Shown: positions 28,905 through 38,254, numbered from the stretch's first letter. The stretch: DNA of 64,000 nt from Enterococcus viikkiensis (GCF_005405345.1 NZ_BJDW01000001.1:235607-299606), one strand, 5' to 3'. Notes: generated by a model not told the origin, from the letters alone. Numbers and translations are program-made.

Positions 28905-30809
28905 TTAGTATTGATGCACTTTTGTTTGGACTTGCTTTTGAATCATTTGGATCAGCTCAGCTTTAGGCATTTCAATTACTTCTTGACTGCCGTGTTTACG
29001 TAACGAAAATGTTTCTTCCGATAGTTCCTTATCGCCAATGACTAAAATATAAGGAATTTTCCGTAGCTCTGCTTCCCGGATCTTCTTCCCTAATTTTTCA
29101 TTACGAACATCTTTTTCTACACGAATTCCGGCTTCATTAAATTCTTGGAATAATTGTTCCACCCCTGCTTCATGAGCCTGTGCAACACTGATTAATTCTA
29201 CTTGTTTCGGTGCTAACCAAACTGGAAAGGCCCCAGCATAATGTTCGATCAAAATTCCTAAGAAACGATCTAGTGACCCAAAGACCGCACGGTGAATCAT
29301 CACCGGACGAGCTGCTTGATTTTGTTCATCAATATAGCTTAAATCAAATTTTCCAGGCATTTGGAAATCTAATTGAACAGTCGCACATTGATGACTACGA
29401 TTCAATGCGTCTTTGATATGAATATCAATCTTCGGACCGTAGAAAGCGCCGTCGCCTTCATTGATATTGTATTTATAGCCTTGATCAGTCAAGACTTTTC
29501 CTAATGAAGCTTCTGCTTCATCCCATAATTCAATTTCACCCATGAAATCATCTGGACGAGTCGATAATTCCACCGAATATTCGAAACCGAAAATTTTGTA
29601 TACTTCGTCAATAATCTTTAACGCCAAAGCAATTTCTTGCTCGATTTGATCACGACGGACAAAGATATGGGCATCATCCTGACAAAAAGTCCGGACCCGC
29701 AGCAAGCCATTCAAAGCCCCACTGAATTCATGGCGATGGACTTGACCGAATTCAGCCATGCGAATCGGTAGATCCCGATAGGAACGCTTGCGATCCTTGA
29801 AGATCAAACAATGTCCCGGGCAATTCATCGGTTTCAAAGCATAATCTTCATCCCCGACTTTTGTGAAATACATATTATCTTTATAATGATCCCAGTGACC
29901 TGATTGCTCCCATAAACGTTGGTTCATGATCAAGGGTGTTTGGACTTCTTTATATTCATATTTGGCCTGTAATTCCCGTAAGAATTTTTGCAGCTCATTG
30001 CGGATGATCAGACCATTTTCTAAATAAAAAGGCATCCCTGGTGCTTCGTCAGAAAACATAAACAAGTCTAATTCTTTCCCTAATTTTTGATGACTACGTT
30101 TTTCTGACTCTGCCAAAAATTCTAAATGATTGTCTAGCTGGCTTTTTTCTGAGAAGACTGCACAGTTCACTCGCTGCAACATTTCATTTTTCGCGTCACC
30201 TAGCCAATAAGCCCCAGAAACTTTAGATAGGGAAAAATGTTTTGCTACTGATAAATCCAATGCCGCTGGCTCTAAAAAGAATTCGGATACCTCGCCTAAC
30301 GTATAAACAAAAACCGACTGCTCATCCTCTAGCTCATTCAACGCGAATAATTTTAGCTCGTTGTCTTTAAAGACTTCTTTTGCTTCTGAAACAGCCAAAC
30401 GTGTACTTTCAATCCGGACACCTTTTTTGATTTGCTTTTTCATATGACGTTCCAGTTCTTTCAATACTAAAACACTTAGAGGTTGATCTACTCGCAAGTC
30501 TACCCACAGACCTTGACCAGCACCTTGCGCGTGGGCAAACAGTGCTTCAGGAAAACGTTCTTTGATCGCTTCTTCTAATAACAGGCTGACCGTGTGACGA
30601 ATCGCTGTCATACCTTCCTTAGAAGACCGGTTATAAAATAAAATTTCTGTATTATGATCGATCGGAGTTGATAAATCAACAACTTCTCCATCGATACTGC
30701 CAACAACTGCCTGCTTAACAGAAGGGTCATTTATCTCAAACAAGGTAGTGTCTTCAACCACCTCTTGCTTATTTCCATTAGGTAAAACGACTTCGATTTC
30801 TTTTGACAT
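28905..30809 (-). CDS. thrS: Threonyl-tRNA synthetase lacking editing-site motifs
   Basis: The enzyme charges tRNA-Thr. I use the ATG at 30809 (MSKEIEVVLPNGNKQEV, 634 aa), the normal TGS-domain start. The catalytic core is intact: NCPGH, DDAHIF and MIHRAVFGS carry the zinc ligands, and the anticodon-binding domain ends the protein. The second domain is aligned but degenerate: the editing HxxxH is RHTVSLLL (H72 kept, second His replaced by Leu76), and the later CxxxH segment (CRGxHVP in most bacteria) is FFLEPAALDL, with neither Cys nor His. This suggests loss of Ser-tRNA-Thr hydrolysis. The gene is controlled by a T-box leader. A canonical second thrS may exist elsewhere. Confidence 0.9.
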   Translation of the reverse strand: MSKEIEVVLPNGNKQEVVEDTTLFEINDPSVKQAVVGSIDGEVVDLSTPIDHNTEILFYNRSSKEGMTAIRHTVSLLLEEAIKERFPEALFAHAQGAGQGLWVDLRVDQPLSVLVLKELERHMKKQIKKGVRIESTRLAVSEAKEVFKDNELKLFALNELEDEQSVFVYTLGEVSEFFLEPAALDLSVAKHFSLSKVSGAYWLGDAKNEMLQRVNCAVFSEKSQLDNHLEFLAESEKRSHQKLGKELDLFMFSDEAPGMPFYLENGLIIRNELQKFLRELQAKYEYKEVQTPLIMNQRLWEQSGHWDHYKDNMYFTKVGDEDYALKPMNCPGHCLIFKDRKRSYRDLPIRMAEFGQVHRHEFSGALNGLLRVRTFCQDDAHIFVRRDQIEQEIALALKIIDEVYKIFGFEYSVELSTRPDDFMGEIELWDEAEASLGKVLTDQGYKYNINEGDGAFYGPKIDIHIKDALNRSHQCATVQLDFQMPGKFDLSYIDEQNQAARPVMIHRAVFGSLDRFLGILIEHYAGAFPVWLAPKQVELISVAQAHEAGVEQLFQEFNEAGIRVEKDVRNEKLGKKIREAELRKIPYILVIGDKELSEETFSLRKHGSQEVIEMPKAELIQMIQKQVQTKVHQY

Positions 30810-30902
30810 ACAACTCAACTCCAATCTATTTTTAGTAAATTTTTTATTCATTGATTTCCTCAACTCCATTCAATTTTAACAAATGATGAAAAGGGTTTTC
30901 AA

Positions 30903-31140
30903 TAAAAAAACGCCCCTATAAAAATAGGGACGTGAATAAACGTGTTACCACCCAAGTTCCCAAAAAGTTTGCACCTTTTGGCTCTCATAATACGTAACGG
31001 GTATCAATCGGACCGGTTTTTTCGATCACTTAAAGGGAGTAATTTCTATTTTTTCCACTAGAAGCTTCCAGCCAAGGCCTCTTTCTCTTGTCGTGAAGTG
31101 AAAATAAAATCATGTCCTTCTCGTTGCTTTCAACTATTGA
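30903..31140 (-). ncRNA. T-box leader of thrS
   Basis: The minus-strand leader contains TGGGTGGTAACACG (30954-30941), the T-box antiterminator sequence that pairs with the uncharged tRNA 3' end. An intrinsic terminator follows: CGTCCCTAT, a short loop, ATAGGGGCG (with one G-U pair) and seven T (30932-30903). A long structured 5' part ends near 31140. The gap 30810-31191 is filled by this leader and its promoter. I could not assign the specifier codon by eye; Thr is inferred from the gene. Confidence 0.9.
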
Positions 31141-31145
31141 TTATT

Positions 31146-31174
31146 AGGATAGACCCGAAAAAAAAATTTGTCAA
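31146..31174 (-). promoter_or_regulatory. Promoter of the T-box/thrS transcript
   Basis: Minus strand: TTGACA (31174-31169), 17-base spacer, TATCCT (31151-31146). The start point near 31139 agrees with the T-box leader boundary. It lies just past the stop of the upstream permease gene. Confidence 0.8.
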
Positions 31175-31191
31175 CAATTTTTCACAAAACT

Positions 31192-33873
31192 TTATTCATT
31201 CGACTTTAAGGCGTCGATCATATTGATATGCCGCAGGCGGAAATGAGTCGCAGTCATGACAATCACTGTAAAGAGAATCGTTAACCCGCCAGAAATCAAA
31301 TACGCACCTGGTCGAATCACTAAAGGAAAAATAATTGACTCCATCGAGGCTTGGTCCAAAATGAACTTAGTCAGGCCAATCCCCAACCCATATCCACAGA
31401 TAATTCCTAATAAGGTAAAAACAATATTCTCACGGAAAATATAGGCGGTGACTTCACGATCATAAAAGCCTAAAACTTTGATCGTAGACAATTCCCGCAA
31501 ACGTTCTGACACATTGATGTTGGTCAGATTATATAAAACGATAAAAGCCAACAAACCAGACAGAACGACAAAAATCCAGACGATCCCGTCAAGATTATCC
31601 ATCGAATGCTCTTGCGCATCGATTTGCGTTGACATGAAGGAGGTGTTCGTGACTTGTGCTGAGCTTAATAACTGCTCCGCCAATTTTTTTTCAGCGGTTT
31701 GACTCATGTCTTTACTCTTCAGCAGATAACTGTTGGCGACAAAATTTTCACCGCGAACTTTTTGGAAATAATCTTTCGATAGATACAAAAAGTTTCCTAA
31801 ATAATTTTCGGTGATATGGCTGATGGTCACTTCGAAGGAGCGTTGATCGCCATCATAAACCGTTAGCGTGGCACCTTTTTCCAATTGGAACATTTCCGCG
31901 ATTTTTTCAGTGATCACGGCGCCATCATCCATTAAACTGAAGTGTTTGTTTTGATTTTTCAGGTGTACATACTTTTTAAAGGCGTGACGATCCGACGGAA
32001 CCATCATCGTCAATTTTTGATTGGCTTGTCCTTTTTGTTTCAATTCAATCGTTTGATTTAGCGTGGCCAGCTGATCGGTGATTTGCGGCGTCTCCGCGAA
32101 GATTTTTTTCACCGCCGCTGTATCTGGCTGATTGTCTAAGGTCACGATCCCTTGATAATCAATGATGGGACCAAATTGCTTCGCGCCAACCGAGCTGAGG
32201 GAATCTCTCAAACCGACACCTGCCACCATTAACGCCGCACAGCCAGCGATCCCGATCACTGCCATAATCATGCGGGATTTATACCGTAAGAGATTGCGGT
32301 AGCTGACCTTTTGATTAAAACTCAAACGCGACCAGAACGGTGTGAACCGTTCTAAGAAAATCCGTTTGCCGGGTTTCGGCGCTTTTGGCTGTAATAACTC
32401 CGCAGGTTTTTCATGCAGCTCCCGTAGCAATACTAATAATGCCGCACCAAGGCTGGCGAATAAAAAAGCAATCGCTGCTTGAATAATCGGTCGGGCCAAA
32501 TAGAAGGCTTCAACACCAGGAAAATTATAACGATCACTAGAAAGTTCAAAAACCAGTCGTGGTAAAGTATTGGTTCCAATTACACTACCAAGTACGATTC
32601 CTAATGTTGCAGCAGATACTGCATAAATAATATATTTGATAGCAATTTCAAAGCGGGAATACCCTAAAGCTTTGAGTGTCCCGATCTCTCGCCGATTTTC
32701 TTCTACCATTCGCGTCATTGTCGTAAATGTAATCAAAGCCGCGATAAAAAAGAAAAACACAGGAAAGACATTGGCAATCGCCGCGATGCGTTCAGATAAG
32801 TCGCCATACTCCTGAAAGCCAGGATTTTCAGCCCGTTGATCGTAAGTATAACTGGGGTCCGCCAACTCTGCGATGCTTTTCTCGCTGTCCTTGATTTGCT
32901 GCTGGGCGGAAATTAATTTCTCCCGGTTGGCCGTCAGCTCCTTTTGCTGAGTTTCCAGACGCTGTTGGGCCTCTTCTAATTGTGGATTACCGGTCGGCAA
33001 ACTAGCCGCTTGCTGCTGTAGTTGCCCCTTCACTTGATCCAGTTCCTTTTGACCCGCTTCCAGCTTCGCTAAGTTCTTATTGAGCTCAATTTTCTTCGGC
33101 TGCAGCTCTTTCTCTGCGGCCTCACGAATCTCCATCCCTCGTTCCTTTGATCGATCAGCGAAAAGCTTTTTGATCTGGCTGATATTTTCATCCATCTTCT
33201 CTTCATAGTCTTTACCAAAAGTCTCTAAGCCCTTGACATTATCAAATCGGAGATAAATCACACTTTTTACTTCTGACGAAAAATTTTTTTCTGGCAAATA
33301 AGCAAAAAAATCCACGCCGCCGTTGCCGACATTTGAAAGGCCTCGTTCATCGGTACTCGTATAGATTGGCGATTGAACGAAGCCGACAATCTTAAAGTTT
33401 TTACGCTTCAATTGATCCGGTTGATCAATCTGATATGTTTGCTTCAAGCGATATCCCTCTGCTTGGGCTTTTTCATCCAACACAATTTCATTTTCAGTTT
33501 GCGGCAAATGACCGGATTTAACGATCAATTGGTTTTGCTGATCGTCTTTGTTATAAGAATACAATTTCACCACTTGATTCTTTTCACTGTCGGCATAGAA
33601 AAATTGATAGCCGCTCTCTGCTTCGGCATGAGGAATATCCGCAGCTATTTGCTCATCTGCTCCAGTCAAGCCCCCGGTAGAAATAATTTGCACGTTAGAT
33701 AATTCTTGACGATCCACATAACGACTAGCAGAATGATTCAAGATTGGGCCTGTCGCTTTGATCCCAACGTACAATAATGTGCCTAATAAAATAATCAAAA
33801 CGATCGCGATAAAACGACCCTTCGAATAAAAAATTTCACGGAAGCTAGCCTTCATATAAGTTTTATTTTTCAT
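31192..33873 (-). CDS. Large FtsX-domain ABC permease, no adjacent ATPase
   Basis: The protein has 893 aa. An N-terminal helix (GRFIAIVLIILLGTLLYVGI) leads to an extracytoplasmic domain with a long coiled coil (about residues 250-330, for example QLEEAQQRLETQQKELTA). The first FtsX unit has three helices (FPVFFFFIAALITFTTM on). A second helix-domain-FtsX unit follows and ends near HINMIDALKSNE. This double-FtsX layout matches permeases of exporters that normally have a separate ATPase next door. None flanks it here; the nearest on the same strand are about 5 kb away and already paired. It may borrow an ATPase or be an orphan. Confidence 0.87.
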   Translation of the reverse strand: MKNKTYMKASFREIFYSKGRFIAIVLIILLGTLLYVGIKATGPILNHSASRYVDRQELSNVQIISTGGLTGADEQIAADIPHAEAESGYQFFYADSEKNQVVKLYSYNKDDQQNQLIVKSGHLPQTENEIVLDEKAQAEGYRLKQTYQIDQPDQLKRKNFKIVGFVQSPIYTSTDERGLSNVGNGGVDFFAYLPEKNFSSEVKSVIYLRFDNVKGLETFGKDYEEKMDENISQIKKLFADRSKERGMEIREAAEKELQPKKIELNKNLAKLEAGQKELDQVKGQLQQQAASLPTGNPQLEEAQQRLETQQKELTANREKLISAQQQIKDSEKSIAELADPSYTYDQRAENPGFQEYGDLSERIAAIANVFPVFFFFIAALITFTTMTRMVEENRREIGTLKALGYSRFEIAIKYIIYAVSAATLGIVLGSVIGTNTLPRLVFELSSDRYNFPGVEAFYLARPIIQAAIAFLFASLGAALLVLLRELHEKPAELLQPKAPKPGKRIFLERFTPFWSRLSFNQKVSYRNLLRYKSRMIMAVIGIAGCAALMVAGVGLRDSLSSVGAKQFGPIIDYQGIVTLDNQPDTAAVKKIFAETPQITDQLATLNQTIELKQKGQANQKLTMMVPSDRHAFKKYVHLKNQNKHFSLMDDGAVITEKIAEMFQLEKGATLTVYDGDQRSFEVTISHITENYLGNFLYLSKDYFQKVRGENFVANSYLLKSKDMSQTAEKKLAEQLLSSAQVTNTSFMSTQIDAQEHSMDNLDGIVWIFVVLSGLLAFIVLYNLTNINVSERLRELSTIKVLGFYDREVTAYIFRENIVFTLLGIICGYGLGIGLTKFILDQASMESIIFPLVIRPGAYLISGGLTILFTVIVMTATHFRLRHINMIDALKSNE

Positions 33874-33954
33874 CTATCTACTCCTGTATCTGCTTCTAAC
33901 AGTTAGTCCCTTTTATTCTAACACAAAACGTTTTCATGCTAGTGAGGAAGCAAC

Positions 33955-33993
33955 TAAAAAACCGCCGCAAATTAGCTTTTTTTGCAGCGGTTG
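33955..33993 (-). terminator. Terminator on the minus strand downstream of a small ORF
   Basis: Minus strand: AACCGCTGCAAA, loop, TTTGCGGCGGTT, then six T. It overlaps the last codons of the 72-codon frame and shows that something upstream on this strand is transcribed. Confidence 0.75.
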
Positions 33994-34190
33994 ATAGTTA
34001 AAAATGATCGGCACACAGAGGAAGCAAACAGAATGATCGAGATCCCCAAAATATTAACAAACACGAATAGACCTGCATGAAGCGCGTCGAAAATCAAATT
34101 CGCCTTCACGATACTATTACTAACGGCCAAAAATAACATTCTTCCGATTGTTTCTCGATTCAACTCGAGAGCAGTCAGAAAATCTATCAC
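33972..34190 (-). CDS. Possible small membrane protein or gene remnant
   Basis: This frame of 72 codons begins at a GTG without a good ribosome site. One clear membrane helix (AGLFVFVNILGISIILFASSVC) and a basic end (RSFLTINRCKKS) are visible. The stop lies in a strong terminator, as in several real genes here, so the region is probably transcribed. I do not recognise the product. It could be the tail of a decayed gene whose upstream part is at 34203-34336. Confidence 0.3.
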   Translation of the reverse strand: MIDFLTALELNRETIGRMLFLAVSNSIVKANLIFDALHAGLFVFVNILGISIILFASSVCRSFLTINRCKKS

Positions 34191-34202
34191 CGAGTAGGAG
34201 TC

Positions 34203-34336
34203 TCAGTCTTCTACCTCCGGATTTACTTTGTCGTTCGAATATTCTTTTACACAAATATTCGTATCAAACCCCTTTAATTCAAAACTAGAGTGGTTGCTAT
34301 TTTCATTCGATTCTTCTAATCTCCCCAGGAAGATTT
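34203..34336 (-). pseudogene. Open frame without a start, possible gene relic
   Basis: A 44-codon open frame without an ATG, ending TGA at 34205-34203, encodes a charged, coding-like peptide (for example FLGRLEESNENSNHSSFEL and VKEYSNDKVNPEVED). GGAGG lies just before its stop, 22 bases ahead of the GTG of the next frame. Together with 33972-34190 it fills most of the 479-base gap 33874-34352. I read it as a remnant of an unrecognised gene, with low certainty. Confidence 0.2.
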
Positions 34337-34352
34337 TCTAATAATTAAAGGA

Positions 34353-35696
34353 TTAATTTTTAAATGAATGGATGGGCGCTGGAATACGTCCACCACGAGC
34401 AATAAAATCATTTGACCCCGCAGCATTGACCGCCATCACCGGCGCTCTGCCAAGTAGGCCGCCGAATTCGACCATCTCGCCGATTGTTTTGCCTTTTGCT
34501 GGGATGATTCGAACCGCTGTGGTCTTATGATTGATTACACCGATCGCCGCTTCATCTGCGATCATCGCCGCAATACTGCTGGCTGGTGTGTCGCCAGGAA
34601 TCGCAATCATATCCAAACCAACGGAACAAATCGCGGTCATCGCTTCCAACTTTTCGATCGTTAAGTAGCCCTTGTTCACCGCATCGATCATCCCAGCATC
34701 TTCTGAAACTGGAATAAAAGCGCCGGATAATCCGCCGACATGATTACAAGCCATCACACCGCCTTTTTTCACGGCATCATTCAACAACGCTAACGCTGCC
34801 GTCGTTCCATGAGTCCCGACACTTTCCAAACCCATTTCTTCTAAAACGTGGGCAACGGAATCCCCAACTGCCGGCGTAGGAGCCAATGAAAGGTCCACGA
34901 TCCCAAAAGGAACAGCTAACCGTTCCGAAGCAATCCGTCCAACCATTTGTCCCATTCGAGTAATTTTGAAAGCCGTTTGTTTCACGACCTCAGCCACAAT
35001 ATCAAACGATTCGCCCTTAACTTTTTCCAATGCTCGCTTCACTACGCCGGGGCCACTGACACCGACATTGATCACACAGTCCGCCTCACCCACGCCATGA
35101 AAGGCTCCAGCCATGAAGGGATTGTCCTCCACCGCGTTAGCAAACACGACTAATTTGGCACAACCAAGATCAGATGCCGCTGCCGTTTCTTTTACAATTT
35201 TTCCCATGTGAGCGACCGCATCCATATTAATTCCAGCCTTAGTCGAACCGATATTGACTGATCCACAAACAAAATCAGTCTCTGCCAATGCTTGCGGAAT
35301 AGAATTCATTAAGATCGCATCCCCATGTTGATAGCCCTTTTCAACCAGTGCAGAAAAGCCGCCTAAAAAGTTTACACCCACTGCTTTAGCTGCTTTGTCC
35401 AATGTTTTCGCAAATTTCACATAATCCGTGTCTGGCGTCGCCGCCGCAATAATCGCGATGGGCGTCACTGAAATCCGTTTATTAATGATGGGAATCCCGT
35501 ATTCCGCTTCAATCGCCTCACCAACTTTGACTAAGTCTTTTGCCTTCGTGGTGATTTTTTGATACATTTTTTCACAGGCGCGATCACTGTCGCTATCAAT
35601 ACAATCTAATAATGATATCCCCATGGTAATCGTTCGAATATCTAAATTTTCTTCTTCGATCATCCGAATCGTTTCCAGTATTTGATTGGTTTCCAC
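34353..35696 (-). CDS. PFL family protein (UPF0210/DUF711)
   Basis: The protein has 447 aa. Motifs are typical of UPF0210: [69 protein letters not shown] and [20 protein letters not shown]. The family resembles pyruvate-formate-lyase-like or glycyl-radical folds by sequence, but its reaction is unknown. It lies 12 bases after an ACT-domain gene, an arrangement conserved widely in Bacillota, and the ACT protein may regulate it. AGGAGGG precedes the ATG. Confidence 0.92.
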   Translation of the reverse strand: METNQILETIRMIEEENLDIRTITMGISLLDCIDSDSDRACEKMYQKITTKAKDLVKVGEAIEAEYGIPIINKRISVTPIAIIAAATPDTDYVKFAKTLDKAAKAVGVNFLGGFSALVEKGYQHGDAILMNSIPQALAETDFVCGSVNIGSTKAGINMDAVAHMGKIVKETAAASDLGCAKLVVFANAVEDNPFMAGAFHGVGEADCVINVGVSGPGVVKRALEKVKGESFDIVAEVVKQTAFKITRMGQMVGRIASERLAVPFGIVDLSLAPTPAVGDSVAHVLEEMGLESVGTHGTTAALALLNDAVKKGGVMACNHVGGLSGAFIPVSEDAGMIDAVNKGYLTIEKLEAMTAICSVGLDMIAIPGDTPASSIAAMIADEAAIGVINHKTTAVRIIPAKGKTIGEMVEFGGLLGRAPVMAVNAAGSNDFIARGGRIPAPIHSFKN

Positions 35697-35708
35697 AAAG
35701 AGCCCTCC

Positions 35709-35978
35709 TTATAATTTATGCATCGTATCAAATATTTCTTGATTTTGAATACTGATTTTCACACCTAAATCTTTTCCTAACTCATGCAGTTGCTCACGCG
35801 CCCCTTCAAACCCTTGTTCCGCATTCGTTAGATCCACTAACATCATCATGGTAAAATAATCCCCCATGATCGTTTGAGAAACATCAAGAATATTAATTTT
35901 TTGTTCTGCTAATTTTTGGCTGACACTGGCAACGATACCGACCTTATCTTTTCCAATAACCGTAACTACACCACGCAT
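35709..35978 (-). CDS. ACT-domain protein (UPF0237)
   Basis: The protein has 89 aa and is a single ACT domain: MRGVVTVIGKDKVGIVASVS, ILDVSQTIMGDYFTMMMLVD. ACT domains bind small ligands, often amino acids. It is the first gene of a pair with the UPF0210 gene. AAAGGAG lies before the ATG. Function beyond ligand sensing is unknown. Confidence 0.92.
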   Translation of the reverse strand: MRGVVTVIGKDKVGIVASVSQKLAEQKINILDVSQTIMGDYFTMMMLVDLTNAEQGFEGAREQLHELGKDLGVKISIQNQEIFDTMHKL

Positions 35979-36086
35979 TTACAGGACTCCTTTCAGATAA
36001 TTGTTTTCAATTATAGCATATCGATGGCAAGCCGATTAGAAAATTATTAATATAAGCAAATTTTTTCTATTAAACGTTCGTGTTTT

Positions 36087-36200
36087 GACAGTTCCACTCC
36101 TTGCTTTAGCATGGCTAATCGAATCGTCTATGTATAAAAATAGTGTACTTTTTTTGTTAAAAAAAGGACTCCTCAAAATAGAGCTAGCAGCGATTTCTCC
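36087..36200 (+). repeat. Single diverged copy of the dispersed intergenic repeat
   Basis: CAGTTCCACTCCTTGCTTTAG at 36091 (CACTCCTTGCTTTAGCA core), then AATCGTCTATGTA, a T/A-rich stem and GAGCTAGC. The same elements in the same order appear at 51711-51815 (CTACTTCTTGCTTTAGCAAG, GAATCGTAGGCGTA, GAGCTAGC), and CAGTTCCTCTCTTCAC followed by GCTTGGCTAA occurs in the 6.2-6.6 kb tandem units. The alignment is by eye. Confidence 0.5.
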
Positions 36201-36266
36201 CGCTTTCTTCTTTACTTCTTTCCGCACCAGCTTTATTCTGACATTAACAAGAGAGGAGGAATTCTG

Positions 36267-36998
36267 ATGGAGCTTTTTGAAACAATGATTCAACATACCT
36301 CAGTCCGTTCATTTACCGATCAAAAACTATCGGTCAACTTGCAGGAGCAATTAGTTTTAGCTGCTCAAAGTGCCAGCAGCTCGAATTTTCTTCAAGCTTA
36401 CTCATTGATTCAGATCACAGATACTGTAAAAAGAAGAGCGATCGAAACAATCGCAAAGTTCCCGGTTGACAATGGAACGAATGGGCAGCTTTATATTTTT
36501 GTTGCGGATTTAAATAAACACGCCCAAGTTTTGCAGCAACAAGATCTATCCATTGAACATTTGCGCACGCTGGAATCCTTAGTGGTTGCTATTGTTGATA
36601 CTGCTTTGGCTGCGCAATCGATGGCCGTTTATGCTGAGTCGATTGAGCTAGGCGTTTGTTATGTTGGCGGTATTCGTAATGATTTAGTTAAAATGAAAGA
36701 GTTGCTCGATCTGCCAGAATTCACGTATCCGGTTTTTGGTCTTTTCGTCGGCTATCCTGCCGAAAAAAATGAAGTTAAACCACGACTGCCAATAACAGCC
36801 ATACTTAATACAAATACTTATCATCCTTTCACTCCAGCAATGCTTGCCGATTACGATAAAAGGACAACAGCTTATTACTTAGAGCGCAATACAAATACGC
36901 AGATAACTAGCTGGTCAGAAAAAGTTCGGCAACATTTTGCCCAAGCACGCCGTAGCAATACAATCGATTTTCTAAAAAAGCAAGGCTTCGTCTTTTAA
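36267..36998 (+). CDS. NADPH-dependent nitroreductase/flavin reductase (NfsA-like)
   Basis: The protein has 243 aa. The FMN-binding start is typical: TSVRSFTDQKLSVNLQEQLV, then AAQSASSSNFLQAYSLIQI. YIFVADLNKH and DTALAAQSMAVYAESIELGVCYVGGIRN mark the middle. The C-terminus has the NfsA-type extension (YYLERNTNTQITSWSEKV). Such enzymes reduce nitroaromatics, quinones or chromate with NADPH. GAGGAGGA stands before the ATG at 36267. It is monocistronic and its stop lies inside a terminator hairpin. Confidence 0.9.
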   Translation: MELFETMIQHTSVRSFTDQKLSVNLQEQLVLAAQSASSSNFLQAYSLIQITDTVKRRAIETIAKFPVDNGTNGQLYIFVADLNKHAQVLQQQDLSIEHLRTLESLVVAIVDTALAAQSMAVYAESIELGVCYVGGIRNDLVKMKELLDLPEFTYPVFGLFVGYPAEKNEVKPRLPITAILNTNTYHPFTPAMLADYDKRTTAYYLERNTNTQITSWSEKVRQHFAQARRSNTIDFLKKQGFVF

Positions 36999-37017
36999 GC
37001 GAAACCTTGCTTTTTTC
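36976..37017 (+). terminator. Terminator overlapping the nitroreductase stop
   Basis: AAAAGCAAGG and CCTTGCTTTT form the outer stem, extended by CTTCG/CGAAA, and six T follow. Confidence 0.85.
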
Positions 37018-37086
37018 GTCTACTAGTTATCCAGAACAATTGCAACTGCCATAAAGCTCCCCTCAAGAATTTCTCTCCATTCAACT

Positions 37087-37277
37087 TCAAATTTTTTTGA
37101 GATCTTTTACCGTTAAAGAACAATCTGTATTTTTCACCACATCTTCTTTATTCATCCCAATCAGTGACAACAAAAAATGTTGATTGCTAATTGATCGACA
37201 GACCTTCGATCCTCAATAAAATAAATCGATACCTCACTGTGCGTTCCTTATGGGTGCACTAAACGGTATTTCTCCAC
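37087..37277 (-). pseudogene. Decayed small gene (stop codon plus frameshift)
   Basis: On the minus strand a GTG at 37277 opens VEKYRLVHP, then TAA at 37250, then the same frame resumes GTHSEVSIYFIEDRRS. A shift of frame near 37205 leads into SNQHFLLSLIGMNKEDVV and KNTDCSLTVKDLKKI, ending TGA at 37089-37087. The segments join into one plausible protein of about 63 residues. I do not recognise it. It accounts for most of the 317-base gap before the oxidoreductase. It reads like protein, not random sequence, but the call is by eye. Confidence 0.4.
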
Positions 37278-37309
37278 AAAAAAAGACTGCATCAACATTT
37301 GATGCAGTC
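37278..37309 (-). terminator. Terminator of the oxidoreductase gene
   Basis: Minus strand: GACTGCATCAA, a short loop, TTGATGCAGTC, then seven T. Confidence 0.85.
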
Positions 37310-37315
37310 CGTTGC

Positions 37316-38254
37316 TTATTCATTTGTCAATACAATTTTTCCTTTAGCGTGATGTGTAGCACTTAATTCGTGGGCTTCTGTGACGCCTGCTGCTGTTAAT
37401 GGATACGTGTGTCCAACCACGCTTTTCACTTTACCATCCGCCATTAAGTCGGCGATTTCTTGCAATTGTTCCCCATTAGGCTGCAGCCAAATACTTTCCG
37501 CTACCGCCACCGTGTTAGCAAGCTCTTCGTCGGGTTGACTCACAATTGAAATCAAACGGCCGTGTTCATTTAAGATTTTAAAACTCTTAGCTTGGACTTC
37601 TCCACCCATCGTATCAAAAACCAAATCAACGTTTTCCAATACTTCTGAAAAATTAGTCGTATGGTAATCAATCACTTGATCAGCGCCAAGTTCTTTTAAC
37701 AAGGCATGATTTTTCTCACTGGCAGTTGTGATAACTGTTGCCCCTGCATTTTTGGCTAGTTGGATCGCATAAATCCCAACGCCACCAGCTCCTGCGTGGA
37801 TCAAGACTTTTTCTCCCGCTTTTAACTGACCATGGGCGAACAACCCTTGATACGCCGTTAAACCAGCTAACGGAACCGCCGCTGCTTCCTCAAAGGAAAC
37901 ATTCTCAGGCTTCCTTGCTAATAGATGATCGTCCACAATCGTATAATCCGCATATGTACCGAAGCGCGTTGTCTCAGGGCGTGAGAAAACTTTTTGTCCT
38001 ACTTGCCAATTCTTTACTTCAGAACCAATCGCTGCAATTTCACCAGCAACATCCCAACCTAGCGTAATAGGAAATTCCCACGGCATCATTTGTGCCAAAT
38101 AGCCTTCTCGTAATTTCCAATCAATCGGATTGACTGATGTGGCGTGTACTTTTACCAACACTTGATGTTCACCTAGTTCTGGTAATTCAACTTTGCTTTC
38201 TTCCAATTGGTCCGCATGACCATAATTTTTAATGACAATTGCTCGTGTTTCCAT
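37316..38254 (-). CDS. Zinc-free MDR-type NADP-dependent oxidoreductase (quinone reductase-like)
   Basis: The protein has 312 aa from the ATG at 38254 (METRAIVIKNYGHADQLE), which has GGAGGG before it; the frame start at 38311 has none. GroES-like N-terminal fold (VHATSVNPIDWKLREGY, TLGWDVAGEIAAIG) and Rossmann domain (VLIHAGAGGVGIYAIQLAKNAGATVI, LGADQVIDYHT) are clear. Zinc ligands are absent, as in quinone oxidoreductases. It probably reduces quinones or enones with NADPH. The neighbour upstream is a short YbgA-like gene. Confidence 0.9.
   Translation of the reverse strand: METRAIVIKNYGHADQLEESKVELPELGEHQVLVKVHATSVNPIDWKLREGYLAQMMPWEFPITLGWDVAGEIAAIGSEVKNWQVGQKVFSRPETTRFGTYADYTIVDDHLLARKPENVSFEEAAAVPLAGLTAYQGLFAHGQLKAGEKVLIHAGAGGVGIYAIQLAKNAGATVITTASEKNHALLKELGADQVIDYHTTNFSEVLENVDLVFDTMGGEVQAKSFKILNEHGRLISIVSQPDEELANTVAVAESIWLQPNGEQLQEIADLMADGKVKSVVGHTYPLTAAGVTEAHELSATHHAKGKIVLTNE

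Noticed and set aside
31020..31140. Assignment of the T-box specifier codon
   Set aside because: Several ACC and ACU triplets could fit; the Stem I fold cannot be settled by eye.
33972..34336. Toxin-antitoxin pair
   Set aside because: Two short adjacent frames suggested it, but neither has a good start or matches a toxin or antitoxin family that I know.
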